A stretch of DNA of 64,000 bases, taken from the NCBI GenBank assembly GCA_946406115.1, contig OX291543.1:5644501-5708500 (forward strand), in the 5' to 3' direction. This stretch comes from Apoda limacodes (taxonomy: Eukaryota; Arthropoda; Insecta; Lepidoptera; Limacodidae). The notes under the pieces are model-generated. The model saw only the letters and a program-made list of their open reading frames with translations, was not told the origin of the DNA and searched no databases. A program made the position numbers and the translations under genes. Every line of letters starts with the position of its first letter. Positions within the stretch are counted from its first letter, which is position 1. This document shows positions 43,071-54,060 of this stretch, piece by piece.

Positions 43071-45153
43071 GGGGAGACCGGGTACAAAAGCAACACTTTG
43101 TACTTTTACCTTGATTTCTAGCTGGGTGTTATTATTGTCATTAAATTAATATAACCCCATACAAATTCAGTTTATGTTCTTTACACTGGTATCTCGGTTT
43201 ATTTTATTATGGTGTGTTTTATATGAATAACGTCGTGGGTCAAAAGTACACAGACAAGACAGAAGCAATCGTCGTCGTCAGATTTATTTTCCTTGTCTTT
43301 AGGTGACTTCTTTGTCTTTTTTCCTTTTCCCTTTCCTGTTGTAGATATCAATTTCCGCTTAGCTTCTCCAGTATCGGGTTTGTAGTACTGTTTTCTTGGC
43401 TTTCTGTCGTTGTTGGTATTCTTGTTCAATTAATTTTTTTTCGGGCGTGTCCATAAGTATTGCACACTTACGTTTTTTACGACCTTTATTTGTTTCAGTC
43501 CCCGGACCCGCTTGTGGTAAGGTTTAAGATCTTTAGGTGAAAAATGAAACGGTTGGGAAGAATTTGCTTGTTGTAGCCTGCTAGGTTCTGACACTGTTAA
43601 TTCGGATCATTGATCAAAAATTGAGTTAGCTAACAGAGAATCAGTCTGAGCAAAGATCGAGTCCGGTAAATTTTGGACAGCCGGTGGTTGGACATTATTG
43701 TTTGAATTGTTTAAAAATCATTACAACCTGTACGCTGATCAGTCTGGTCAATTGATGTTGGAAGATCACCAACTAGAGTATCTGGATCATTGATTGATTG
43801 AATCAAGGAGGTAAAATTGACTGTTAACTCGTAACGGCCGGTCAGTCACAGATGATGGCGCGTAGTCAATAGCAGTAAATATATTCCTACTAAATGGACC
43901 TATGCCGGTACAGGTAAATCGCAGCAATTGCATTTCTATCAGTTACAGAAAGAGGAAATGCTTCTCAAACAATCCCAGGAATGTAATGGATGGTCATCGT
44001 TCGACCAGGATGATTTCGCATCCAGTTGTCTGTAGTTGTGTTTATCATTTTCTTGAATGGCCCAAATACTGCTCTATCCAGAGGCTGAAGTTTGTGTGTG
44101 CAATGGGGTGAAAACGACAGTAATACTATTCCATTTTCTTTACAAAAAATCTAGAGCTTGGATACATATATGCGATGCATGGTTGTCGAGCAGAAACATG
44201 AATTTTTGATGAACTTCGGGCTTAACTTGTCTTTTAAAATGTTGTAAAAACAATAAAAATTCTGCATCCTGCATCCATCCACTAGCATTTCCAGCTCCGG
44301 CATAACCAACAGGACCCTCACGTATCATGTGGTCTTGGAATAGTTTCAATTGGAATACAAAAAAAGGAGGTATGTGTCCTCCTTGAGCATTTATTGCTCC
44401 TTGAGCAACACTTACTAATCTTCCACGTTCTGCTGAGGTTACTGCACCTTCTTGTTTAATTCCTTTTTGAGCTACAATTTTGCTCGGGTTTTGGACAGTG
44501 GTCATCCCTGTTTTATCCGTATTCCAGATATCCTTTGGCTTAAATTATATCTATCCATTACCTCAGCAAGGATATAAAATTTACTCTCATTATGTTCGTT
44601 GAAACTCGAAACCCGTGACAGACTTGTTGCTTGAGGACAGCTCAAATAGAGGCTTGGGTGTCGTTTCAAAAAACCCGTCAACCATTCCTTACTCGCTATT
44701 CGACTATCGTGTCACTTTTCAGGAAATGTTTTTCCATTTTTAATCGTTAACTCGTATGCCAGTTTACGTACATCAGATGGAGATAACCCAAAATAAACTC
44801 CACAGCACTCGATTTAATAGTCGCGTAGATTAATTTCCTCGTTAATAGTAAAAACTTGGTTGACGCAACGGTAGCCCACAAATGCGCTCGTATTGCCTGC
44901 TTTTAATTTTGTTATAAATCGGTATAATGTTACATGGTAAATATTATATTTTTTGCTAGGGCTCTTATTTTTGCACCATCTTTGATTGCTCTTCAGCCGC
45001 TTTTCGATACACTTCCGTGTCGGTAGTTCTTCGTGCAGTAGTTCTTATGCGTTGTCGCGGCATTCTGTTGAAGTAAAAACACACATAAAATATGGTGTAG
45101 GTAATTAAATCATTACGGGGACAAAAGGCTTTGTTACTTTTGTACCCTTCCTC
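43071..45153 (-). mobile_element. Pogo-like element E
   Basis: Left end GGGGAGACCGGGTACAAAAG after TA at 43069-43070. The right end, in reverse complement, is a decayed GAGGAAGGGTACAAAAGTAA finishing near 45153. The first 12 bases of the left end are identical to those of element D. Coding remains on the minus strand include HTH, DDE and tail parts. Confidence 0.75.
43199..45060 (-). pseudogene. Broken pogo-like transposase of element E
   Basis: Near 45060 the minus strand opens with a diverged start (MPRQRIRTTARRTTDTEV-like). Broken frames through 44900-44600 hold the HTH regions, including [19 protein letters not shown] remnants of the CENP-B HTH. 44505-44140 is one clean frame of 121 codons: NPSKIVAQKGIKQEGAVTSA, GGHIPPFFVF, GNASGWMQDAEFLLFLQHF and FMFLLDNHASHICIQALDFL (second catalytic Asp). 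The first Asp (KTGMTTV context) and the third (PLDRAVFGPFKKM-like, near 44085) are in neighbouring frames. 43429-43199 encodes a basic tail (GKGKGKKTKKSPKDKENK) ending in DDDCFCLVC, the first two Cys of a finger that is then lost. Non-functional. Confidence 0.75.
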
Positions 45154-45199
45154 ATTTTTGTTAAAATGTGTGATATAACCTTAAAACGGAATGTTTTTT

Positions 45200-45745
45200 T
45201 CTTATACCACTAAGGTGGCAAACAAGTACACAGTCCGCCTGGTAAGCGGTCATCGTGGCCTATGGACGCTTGTAACACCAGGGGTATCACTCGCGCGTTG
45301 CCGACCCTTCAAAAATACAATAACTTCTCTCTTAAAAAACCCCATACTGTAGTCCTCAGAGAAAACCTTTTGGCGAGCCTGGCGTCGTTAAAAAAAAAGA
45401 ACGGTCGGCTGCGCAGTCTCCAGATGGTGGTGGACTGCGTTAAGATTTGCGTGAATACCCCTAATGTTACAAAAGTCCACATTAAATGTGGATGGAGCGG
45501 CCGCTGAGAAAACTCTTTTCGTCATTTTTCTTGCAATTTTTTCAAAAAAGTTACTTTGACTAAACATGAGGATTCACTGCACTGACAGCTTAGAGGACAA
45601 AAGTTGCGGTACTAGAACTGCCAAAGCTCGGCACAGATAATACGGTTGCTGGCACGGCGGGCGAAAGGGCCCCTGATCCTCCTCTGTTGTAGTAGCCGGG
45701 TCCACTCCGGTCTCTTTCTGCGGCACGACTACTACTACTTCAAAG
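45200..45745 (-). mobile_element. LINE deletion derivative, minus strand
   Basis: The 3' tail (45205-45365, with CACCAGGGGTATCACTCGCG) is joined directly to the 5' region (45370-45745, with GACTGCGCAGCCGACCGTTC in minus sense and CCTCCTCTGTTGTAGTAGCC) that lies near 41140-41520 in the long minus copy. Nearly all of ORF2 is absent. The 5' segment encodes VVVPQKETGVDPATTTEEDQ, which also appears as VVVPEKETGVDAATTTEGDQ near 41510, so this region may be the end of ORF1 or a translated leader. Confidence 0.65.
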
Positions 45746-45837
45746 ACTTTACGAGCATTTCTTAAAAAGTTTGTACTGTTTGTCAAAATTGCTATGGAAA
45801 TATTTATGTCTTTATTGCAAATCATGATATTTAAAGA

Positions 45838-46045
45838 ACGCTTGGGTTGTGGAATGAGCTCCCTGCCAAGGTTTTCTCTAATGACTACAGTATGGGGTTC
45901 TTCAAAAAAGAAGTATTAGATTTCTGAAGGGTCGGCAACGCGCGAGTGATGCCCCTAATGTTGCAAGCATCCATAGGCTACGGTGACCGCTTACCATCAG
46001 GCGGACCGTAGGCTTGTTTGCCACTTTAATGGTATAAAAAAAAAA
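45838..46045 (+). mobile_element. LINE 3' end with poly(A), + strand
   Basis: Starts GAACGCTTGGGTTGTGGAAT and ends GTATAAAAAAAAAA at about 46045. Another 5'-truncated insertion of the same family, only about 95 bp from the opposite-strand derivative. Confidence 0.8.
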
Positions 46046-47276
46046 CTTTATTGCAAATGCAGTGCTAAAAACTAAAACATCAAGAAGTGATTTTTAATAG
46101 TTCTATGTCCTAAGACATTCTCGCCACATTCTAACAGAAAAACATAATTGAATAGTGCTTTAATTGAACGAGTCAAAACATTACTCAATAATTATAATTA
46201 TTATTTATTTTAAGATCTTCATCGCGTCTGTACATGACATCAATATATATTAATGCCAATATTTCAGAAATCATAATTTTTCCAAATAAAATCCTGATAC
46301 AAAATATTTTTGAATACCACTAATGTAATAGGTTGTAATAAAATATGAAATGTAATTCAAAATGTAGAATGAACAAAACTTTCATAATTTTGACTAGTAA
46401 TCATTTTCTAGTATTGCCACTCGTAAGCTCAATCTGGGAACTAAATTAATTAGATCGTATTGACATTTGACAGTACTAAGGAACAGGTTCAAATAATTCT
46501 AATAACTTTCAGTCTCTTTGAGGAAATGTCCTTTCAACTACTACTTAGTAACTTCAACATTATAGCAATGTTCACACTCATCTTGAGGGTAATGTTCGTA
46601 AATATTTTACATATGTGACACCAAAAAAATGTGCTATACAATAAAAACATTTTTTTTCAGTATTCATCTCGTATTTGAAGTGTAGTGGTATGTTATGGTC
46701 AACTAAAAACCCACAGTTAAAGCAGCTGGTTCTCTTAATAAAATGTGTCGATAACCAAGGCCATAATAAGCCTTAATTCAAACATTGAATCAAATCATCC
46801 TTGCACAAGAATTTGTCTTTGTCAACGATTTTAGCATTGTTTGACAATATCTGTAACAATGAAAATGAGTTACATTAATTTTAAGTTTTTAAATAATTTT
46901 TCAAAAAGCAATTTTATTATCTAAAAGATTTATAGTATAAAAAAAAACATTCTGAACAAATAATGTAATCCAAATAGTTTTCTCCAGCACCACAAGCTTG
47001 ACAATAAAAACTATTTCAAGTAAGACACTTGGATATTTCATGCATCGAGAAAAGCTTTTTTTCATTGCTTGCACATTATTTGGCGACTTAAAAAAGTACG
47101 CAACGACTTTGATTTTAATTTTGAAACGGACGTGTATGCCAATTCACTATTGTTATAATTATTTTCTTTATTACGACTATTAAACATGTTTTTGCCTACT
47201 ACTGACGTGATCGTATTAACTTTAGAGAGAGGTCTAATATCTGATGGGACTTCAATCAAACAGGCTTTTTCTTACT
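46046..47276. other. AT-rich, no gene recognised
   Basis: No supported gene. A minus frame near 46860-46690 encodes ILSNNAKIVDKDKFLCKDDL and SCFNCGFLVDHNIPL in adjacent frames. It could be a relic of a Cys-containing protein, but I cannot assign it. 46920-47260 has only short frames. Confidence 0.4.
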
Positions 47277-48395
47277 CGAAGTTGGGTAATGTATTCGCCA
47301 TTAACATTGATGCCAAAACCGTCCTAGTCCAGAAGCTTAAAGACAACTTCCAACGCATTTGTGAACAGTTTCGGAGATATGACATCTCCCTGTCTCACAC
47401 CTCTCTGCAGTTGGATCGGTTTCGAGTTCTGATCCTGGAGACGGACTGACATGGTGGCGTTATCGTACAAGCATTTTAGCACCTCGATATACCGATGGTC
47501 AATGCGGCATCTCTGTAGAGCCTGTAGCACTGCCCATGTTTCCACCGAATCGAAGGCTTTCTCATAGTCCACAAACGCTAAGCAAAGGGGCCGATTATAC
47601 TCTTCTGACTTCTGTATAATCTGCCGTAGCGTATGTATGTGGTCTACGGTACTATAGCCTCTTCGGAAACCGGCTTGTTCGGGAGGCTGGAAGTCGTCGA
47701 ACTTGCGAGCGAAACGGTTCGTAATTACTCTTGAAAACAGCTTATAAACATGGCTCAGAAGCGTGATGGGTCTGTAATTCTTAAGAAGCGTATTGTCACC
47801 TTTTTTGAAGAAAAGCACCACCACGCCCCTGTGCCATGCTTGTGGCGAAGTACTTTCGAATATGACGGTGTTGAAGAGCTTCTGAAGGACTTTTAGTACC
47901 GGTTTTCCACCCGCTTTCAGAAGCTCAGTCGTAACTCCATCATCACCCGGTGCCTTATTGTTTTTAAGCTGTTTGAAAGCCATTGAGTCTGGGTGTACTT
48001 ATGTATGATGTGTATGTATTTACAAAAAAAAGTAATATATATGTATTTATATCCGTTGTCTGGTCCCCATAACACAAGCTTTGCTTACTTTGGGGCTAGA
48101 CGGCGCTGTGTGTTATGTCCAAAAATATTTATTTATTTATACTAATCTCGTACAAGCTGACGTCCGGGACATCCTCGGTATGTCGCGTCAGTCTAGCTCT
48201 AGGGTTTTTAGCTGGACTGCCAACTGGTTTCGATGTCGACGTGTATAACTGTCCATAGAATTTCTCGATCTCCTCCAAGACTTCTGGTCCAGACGAAACA
48301 ATGCTGCCGTCCTCCGTCTTCAGCCTTGCCAGACGGCTTCGCCCAATAGCCAGATCTCTCGCGAACACTGGAACCTTTGTTCCGTTCTATATCTT
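47277..48395 (-). pseudogene. RTE-type LINE reverse transcriptase, interrupted
   Basis: From right to left: FARDLAIGRSRLARLKTEDG and HTEDVPDVSLYEI at 48368-48144, a 159-bp insertion, then MAFKQLKNNKAPGDDGVTTE from 47983. RT blocks follow: VVLFFKKGDNTLLKNYRPIT, EQAGFRRGYSTVDHIHTLRQ, LAFVDYEKAFDSVETWAVLQ and QRGVRQGDVISPKLFTNALE, then GINVNGEYITQLR, after which homology ends just before the expected FADD box. The KAPGDDG, FxxYxKAFDxV and GVRQGDxISPKLF motifs are those of the RTE clade. The endonuclease, the catalytic FADD pair and the C-terminus are missing, so it is a truncated dead copy. Confidence 0.85.
47985..48143 (-). mobile_element. Short LINE-tail insertion inside the RTE frame
   Basis: The coding sequence breaks after the LYEI codons and resumes at the MAFKQL codons. 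Removing 47985-48143 rejoins them closely. The insert in minus sense contains CAGCGCCGTCTAGCCCCAAA and GTAAGCAAAGCTTGTGTTAT, found also at 37646-37700. It appears to be a very short 3' tail copy of a non-LTR element. Confidence 0.65.
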
Positions 48396-49600
48396 TTATG
48401 TAATAGCATTGAACAGACTTTGTACATTCTACTACTATGTTATACACGTCAGACGCATTAACCACATCCTTTTCGTATGTTACTTGTCTGTCCAATGTTC
48501 TTTTTATCACACCGCCAATTGCATCAGCTACACCCTTGCCATGGCCGCTCTCAAAGAACGACCATGTTTTTTTGATATCGTGCTGTGTTGCGAAATAATT
48601 TATTAGAAAAAAAAATTTTTTTTGGCGTTATTGTGAGCTTGGCCCATCCGAAAATATGTGAATGACTTTTAAATTGGGTTCCAAAAATTTCGTCATTTTA
48701 ATAATGTTGATGTTACTATGTTTAGAACACAAACACGTGTCCTTATTTTTGATTGACGGTAATAATATGTAAAACGGTTTATATCTGCAAAATGTGGCAA
48801 ATGAAGCTAAACCACCTTCCTGTTCATAACGCTTGAAAAGTCATTTTAATGAATTGTTGAGATATCTAATTTGTTGCTTATTTTTAAAATAAAGTCCTAC
48901 ATTATTTTTTGCCAGCTGTAGCTCGGCTTATATCGTCTCTAAAGAAATAATTAAAAAAAGATGATTTATTTTTCGAGATTCGCGCTATTTTCGGTTTCGT
49001 TTGAATTTTTCCCCTTAAGCCAAGAGTTTTGCTAATGTATGATGACGCTCCTCTCTCCGTTACTATATCGTTATCAGCAATATTCTTAATTTTTTTTTCT
49101 TCATAGCTTTTACAGCGTTGGTTTGATTTCTTTAGGTATATTTCTAACATTTCATTTCTTGCTGTCAATGATTCAATTTTTCTAATCTCTCTTCTGCCTT
49201 CACATGAACTATTTTTGCACGATACAACTTCTTTCTTAAAGTTTCTGTTAGACGTTTCAAATAGAGTATGCGACTTTGAGCTGCATTAAATTGCTTTCGG
49301 TAGATATTTCTTGACCTTTCAAGATTTTTTGCCCTTCGTTGCATATCTATGTTATCTTAGGACGAAACAAGCGTTTCTGTGACAAAGTCTCTTTGTTTTA
49401 CTTTTCTTTTTTGTTCTCCATCTTTTGCTTTGTTTTTTTTTTTTTCATTCTCTGGCAATTCTTTAATTTTTCTGTGCGTATATTTTGATTTTATTCTTTC
49501 AAGATGTTTTTTTCTTTGCTTTGTTTCTTTCTAGTTTCTCAGGATTTTCTTTTAATTTTTCTTTGTAGCGTCTCATTTTTTCACCTGGTGTTAATGGCAT
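48396..49600 (-). pseudogene. Uncharacterised multicopy insect gene (HGKG motif)
   Basis: Start Met at 49600 (MPLTPGEKMRRYKEKLKENP), followed by Lys/Glu-rich helices in shifting frames (NIDMQRRAKNLERSRNIYRK), FFRDDISRATAGKK at about 48950-48910, LHLPHFADINRFTYY, NKDTCLCSKHSNINI, VIHIFSDGPSSQ and WSFFESGHGKGVADAIGGVI. It ends at about 48396, where the RTE fragment begins. I remember this block order (MRRxRxKLK; DDxSRxxAGKK; DTCLCxxHxN; FxDGPxSQY; HGKGxxDxxG) from very numerous uncharacterised arthropod proteins, probably transposon encoded. The Asp of SDG and the conserved HGKG hint at a nuclease-like fold, which is inference. Stops and frameshifts make it a pseudogene. Confidence 0.6.
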
Positions 49601-50884
49601 TTTCAAATTTTGTGCTGTAAATAGAAACATCTACCTACCATTAACTTGAAGTAATTTGCAAATGATCGGCACCACGATCAACAGCTATTATCAAATGTCT
49701 TAAATTTAAGTTAACTGATTTTATGAATAGAATTTTGATACAGTTTTCAATAGCAGATAGATATTTATTAAGAAGAACGAAGAAGGTATGCTTATAGATT
49801 ATGGACTAAGTACTTAATAAGAGCATTACATAGATTGCACGGGCACGGACGTAGTTATAGCTTTGACAACGGTGGTGAACGGTGGTGGGGGGGGGGTCCC
49901 CAAAGTAAAAAAACAGAGCTCTAACGCCAATTTTACTAATTAAACATTGCCTGCGACTATAACACGCAATTATAGTAGCGCGTAATCTATACCTAATATA
50001 CTTATAACTTAGGATACTCTAAGTAGGTGCCTTTAAATAAAAAGGTATATTTAATGTATGTATTGCAATATTTATTCAAAAGTAACACAGTTGAAACTTT
50101 AAACTAATACAGTCTTTTACGTTTTATTGCTAACTGACTAATTATTTTATTTTAGCCTGACGTCAGAATGGCGGGCAACTTTATATTCAATTTTATTCGC
50201 TAGCCAAAAGGTACTTATTATTTAAACAAAGGTACTAAATGGTACCAATTAGGTACCCAAACCTTAGTAGTATTTCGATCCTGACTGACATAGAAATTTG
50301 ACAGAAAAATGAATGGAGTAGCACACGTAAATCATATTTCCATTAGTTGTGAGGAAAACATAAATGTTTTAAGAGCAGTTTCTGGTGTTTGGTGGAGTGC
50401 ACATTCTTCACAAAAAAAATCTATTTCCAACTACCCATGTCATCCTCTTTACTTTTATGCCTAATAGGCATTGCCTATTCTGTCCTTAATTTCATACCCG
50501 AAATCGTTCTTTGAATAGGAATCACTAAAACTTCTGATAACCCAAATTGCTTGGTCACATCATACATAACGCGTAATAGGGCATATCAAAACAACAAGTA
50601 TTTTAATAAAAATCACAGAAAAAAGGCATTGTGGCCATAGAGAGATTCAAAATTGTAAATTAGTATATTTTTATGTGTTTCAGGAAAACATGTGGGAAAT
50701 ATTTTCTGTTGCCCATTTCAATCATCACCATAATTTATATGTGGAATAATATTTCCCAACCAGTGGGAAATATATTTCATACAAAGAAGTAGGCAGGCAC
50801 ATGAAAGTATCCTAATATTTTTCCTAATTACTATAATATGAATAAATTAACCTTATTGAATATCTATTTTTATTAATTATGAAA
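49601..50884. other. AT-rich, no gene recognised
   Basis: No supported frame. 50210-50265 has the repeated phrase GGTACCAATTAGGTACC, and 50680-50775 has GTGGGAAATATTTTC with inverse copies near it, possibly the end of a small element next to the piggyBac relic. Confidence 0.4.
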
Positions 50885-52560
50885 CATCTTAAAACAAGGA
50901 GCTGCGCATAAGGGCAAATTTTTTGCAAACCTTACAAATATATTTGCTGCGCTGTTCCTTTTCTTGGGTACTACAAAACCTGCACCTCTGAAATTTAGCC
51001 AATTCTGGCATATGCAAGCCTACGTCTGTTTTTCTTAGTTCTCCGGGTACTAAGCTGACTCCTCCTTTTTTGATTTTAAACATTGGTGCAAGTTTTTTAG
51101 GTGAAGAAGAATTGTTTATGAGGCCTTTGCCCACTCGCAGCCGGAATTGTTAGTGGGTGTTTCGCCGGTCTGAGTGAGATCCCATATGAACAATATACCC
51201 ATTGATTACAGCTGCTTCAAGCAGAAACCAAAACATCTTTAGTGTCTTCTCATTTGATGACTGCTACTGGGGAATTATACTGATATATAAATTCCCGTGG
51301 TTTCAGAACTGTGTCTTTCTTTTTTTTTTTGGTTTAAATTTTTTCCTGTAATCAAATCAGGTAAACCTTAACATTTTTTTTTATTGTTCCTATGCTATAA
51401 ATATGTTTTTCAAATAAAATTTCTAACAATGGAAGACTGGTAAAGAAATTATCAAAAGCTACCAATGTATAACTTGGCAAAGATTCACATAAGTCCATCA
51501 CAACCCTAGCCCTTAAGTTCTTTTCTGTTCCACTATCAACTTTCCCAGTATAAAATTGAAATTTATACAAGTAAGCTGTTTTGGATTTGCCCTTTGCTCA
51601 ACTTTTATATTTGATAGGTTTTTTAGGCATATATTGTTTCATATGACTGCAGCCCTTGACTCTTATCACACTTTCATCTATTGAATTGAATGAAGAAACT
51701 TCTACCTTTATTCTGAAAGTTTTGTTAAGAATATCAATAGCGGGTTTAATTTTGCCCAATTAATCATAATCTGGTGAGTTTTGTGAAGCTTCCATTGTAA
51801 TATTCAAAATATGGAGATTTTGTGTAATTTTTTAAACATTTTTAGTGGCATTACTTTGCAAATGACTAGGTTTCTAAAAAACTCATATGTTGACCAATTG
51901 GTATTTATATCTGCTAGAGGATTTATACTCATTAGTATAACCAAACCAAACTATGCTTTCATCTCTTTTATTGTAACATCTGTCCAAGCTTTAGAAAGTG
52001 TGTTGTTTGCATAAGTATTTGTATTCTGAACAATAATCGATCGATTAATTCTTCTGTAAAAAAACAATGAAATAATCTACTGGTTGACTTCTGTACGTAT
52101 ACCTTTTTTTACTTGCATTTCTCTCTCAAAACTAGGCCAAGTAATTTTATTAATTATAAAAGACCAATCCCTGGACTTATTCTGTAACTGACAAAATGTA
52201 TGTCTAGAAAAGGACAATGTTGATTCTGCAATATTAGGTCCAGGCACAGAAACTTCAGGTAGTGGAAGAGAAGTACCTGCCTAGACTTCAGCCATAGTGA
52301 CATCTTGGGATGTTGCATCCTGAATAATAGAGTCCAAGGAAGGGGTATGTTGTACAAATGATAAATCTGGCTCCCACACAAACGAAATGTGCAAATCTTC
52401 ATTAAAAAGTAAGTCATCTAACCGCTGGTAAAAATCAACGAGGCCAGATGGTTGACTTTTTCATCATCAAAGACCTCATCTTCCGTCGAACTTAACAGCG
52501 CCAACAGTTGAGTTTCAATTTCTGATTCGCAGAGATGTTTCTGAAATGTAAAACAGTATT
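50885..52560 (-). pseudogene. piggyBac-type transposase relic
   Basis: Reading down the minus strand in several frames: an acidic N-terminus (STEDEVFDDEKVN), AWTDVTIKEMKAWFGLVILM and NWSTYEFFRN near 52000-51870, then SIDESVIRVKG (first catalytic Asp) with MKQYMPKKPIKYK near 51690-51610. 51570-51352 follows with YKFQFYTGKVDSG and SYTLVAFDNFFTSLPLLEIL (second Asp) and GTIKKNVKV. Next come REFIYQYNSPVAVIK, a stop in place of Trp, and EDTKDVLVSA (third Asp). At the end is a Cys-rich domain (50997-50889: CRFCSTQE, ICKVCKKFA). Intact piggyBac enzymes cut and paste at TTAA. Many stops make this copy dead. Terminal repeats and TTAA flanks were not located. Confidence 0.85.
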
Positions 52561-53055
52561 TTCAAGATGGTTATGAATACAAAACATTTCCTTCGGGAAG
52601 AGTTTTCCCACATCGATTGTATATATTCAAACCTAAACGAGGAACAAGCAAATATTTACCACATACTTTCGTGAACTACAATTCTACCGTTGATCATTTT
52701 CTTTAATAATTAATAACATGAACCAGTAAAATGACTCCATATCTAACAAAAATCAACAAGAGTAAACAATTACCAAACTTTTTCTCGACATAATTGCCTT
52801 TTTTATCCGAAACTCATTCCAAAATAAGAAGTTCGTTGCCAAAAAACAGAAACATAATCTTTGACTTGTCAGCTTTTTTTTTTTCAAACCGTTCGTATTA
52901 GAGTAGTGTCTTTTTGCACGTACCACAGATTATATTGAAAAACAGGTGGCAGTGACTTTTTTTGGAACTATTATCCTATTGACGATTTATGTGAATAGCT
53001 TGGCGAAAAATCCTAGGTCTGTGGTGGGAATAATGTTCATCTTGCCCTATTAAGG
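52561..53055. other. No gene recognised
   Basis: AT-rich flank of the piggyBac relic. No terminal inverted repeat or TTAA pair could be matched to the left side by eye. Confidence 0.4.
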
Positions 53056-53343
53056 GATAAACAATTCTGCTAGTGATTCTGAGATTTTTTCACTGAATCT
53101 TCGAAAGTCGTAGGAGTGATTATATTCTCTTTGGTCGTAGGGACAGAACTTTTTCATAATGAAAGTGAAAAATATGTAGGTGCTGCATTTTATCAATTAA
53201 AAAACGGCCATTTTGAACTTCTTAAGTATTCTTTTATTTCCTCAAGCTATACTGGTGAATGTATGATAATTTTAGAATGTTTGGACCGGTTTATGGCAAC
53301 AAATGGTCTTCACTTTTTAGAAGAGGAACAAATTGCCAATTAG
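53056..53343 (+). pseudogene. Short frame weakly like an RNase H domain
   Basis: The frame VVGTELFHNESEKYVGAAFY, KYSFISSSYTGECMIILECL resembles the VGxAFY...SS.(F/Y)T.E...I.ECL pattern of RNase H domains in non-LTR elements. There is no upstream DGS motif in frame. Other explanations, including chance, remain open. Confidence 0.25.
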
Positions 53344-53509
53344 AAAAAAGAAGAATACAGAAAAAAAAAATTCAAATATCTTTACAACGGTCAGGTACAT
53401 AAATGTTTATTATTTGGTAGTGATGATTATAGTATTTGTTTCTGCTATTGGTTACTGATCAGAAAAAAATGTGGACTATGTTTTCTTATCACAGTATTAT
53501 TAAATATAT

Positions 53510-54060
53510 ATGTACGGTGTATTAACTCAATATGGACAAAGCATATTCAGGCAAATCGTCAAAGGATGGAGGCGAGACGTAAGTTAAAATTTTGTATTTG
53601 GTCGTCCTAACCAATTGCAACTAACAAAGCTACTTTCACAGCTTATCATGGATATGTATCATCTGTCTTGCAATAAGGCCTGATATTGTGGGAAACTCTG
53701 TGAATGTACAAAAAGTCTTAAGAGTACAAAATAAATGTGTAAGAATATAGTGTGAAGCAGAATTGCTCGACAGCTGTAAGGCTTTATTTTAAGACTAGAA
53801 AATTCTTCCACTTCTTTTGGATATATGTTTATGAATTATGTCTTTTTGTTAATAAACATTAACATATGTTTATGAAAACCTCTGATGTAATACAAAGGCC
53901 ATCTCGTTACATAGTTACATAAACTTTATCTGCCACAATAAAGATAACCCCTGTTTCAAAATAATGTTTATTGTATTGCAGTAAAATTATACAATAAGCT
54001 TCCTAATAATATTAAAGACCTAAAGTTGACACAATTTAAATAGAATCAGGTGTTACTTTG
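53510..54060 (+). pseudogene. C-terminal remnant of a non-LTR retrotransposon RT
   Basis: In shifting + frames I read AYHGYVSSVLQ, GLILWETL or its neighbour, VQKVLRVQNKCVRI, EAELLDSCKA, and finally KLYNKLPNNIKDLKLTQF near 53985-54040. The run YxxxxSxLxYGxxxWGNS, LRxQNKxVRI and LYNxLPxxIKxL..F is the usual C-terminal part of LINE ORF2 proteins. It is not the same family as the copies at 29.6 or 38.6 kb. No catalytic RT box remains. Confidence 0.6.

Noticed and set aside
23206..45153. Domesticated CENP-B-like or pogo-derived host genes
   Set aside because: Every copy has frame breaks or lost catalytic blocks, and the delimited ones keep terminal repeats and TA duplications, so none shows signs of purifying selection as a host gene.
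53116..53343. Confident RNase H call
   Set aside because: Only the VGAAFY and SSSYTGE patterns fit; catalytic aspartates are not placed convincingly and the order relative to the RT remnant at 53510 is wrong for one element. Kept only as a low-confidence feature.
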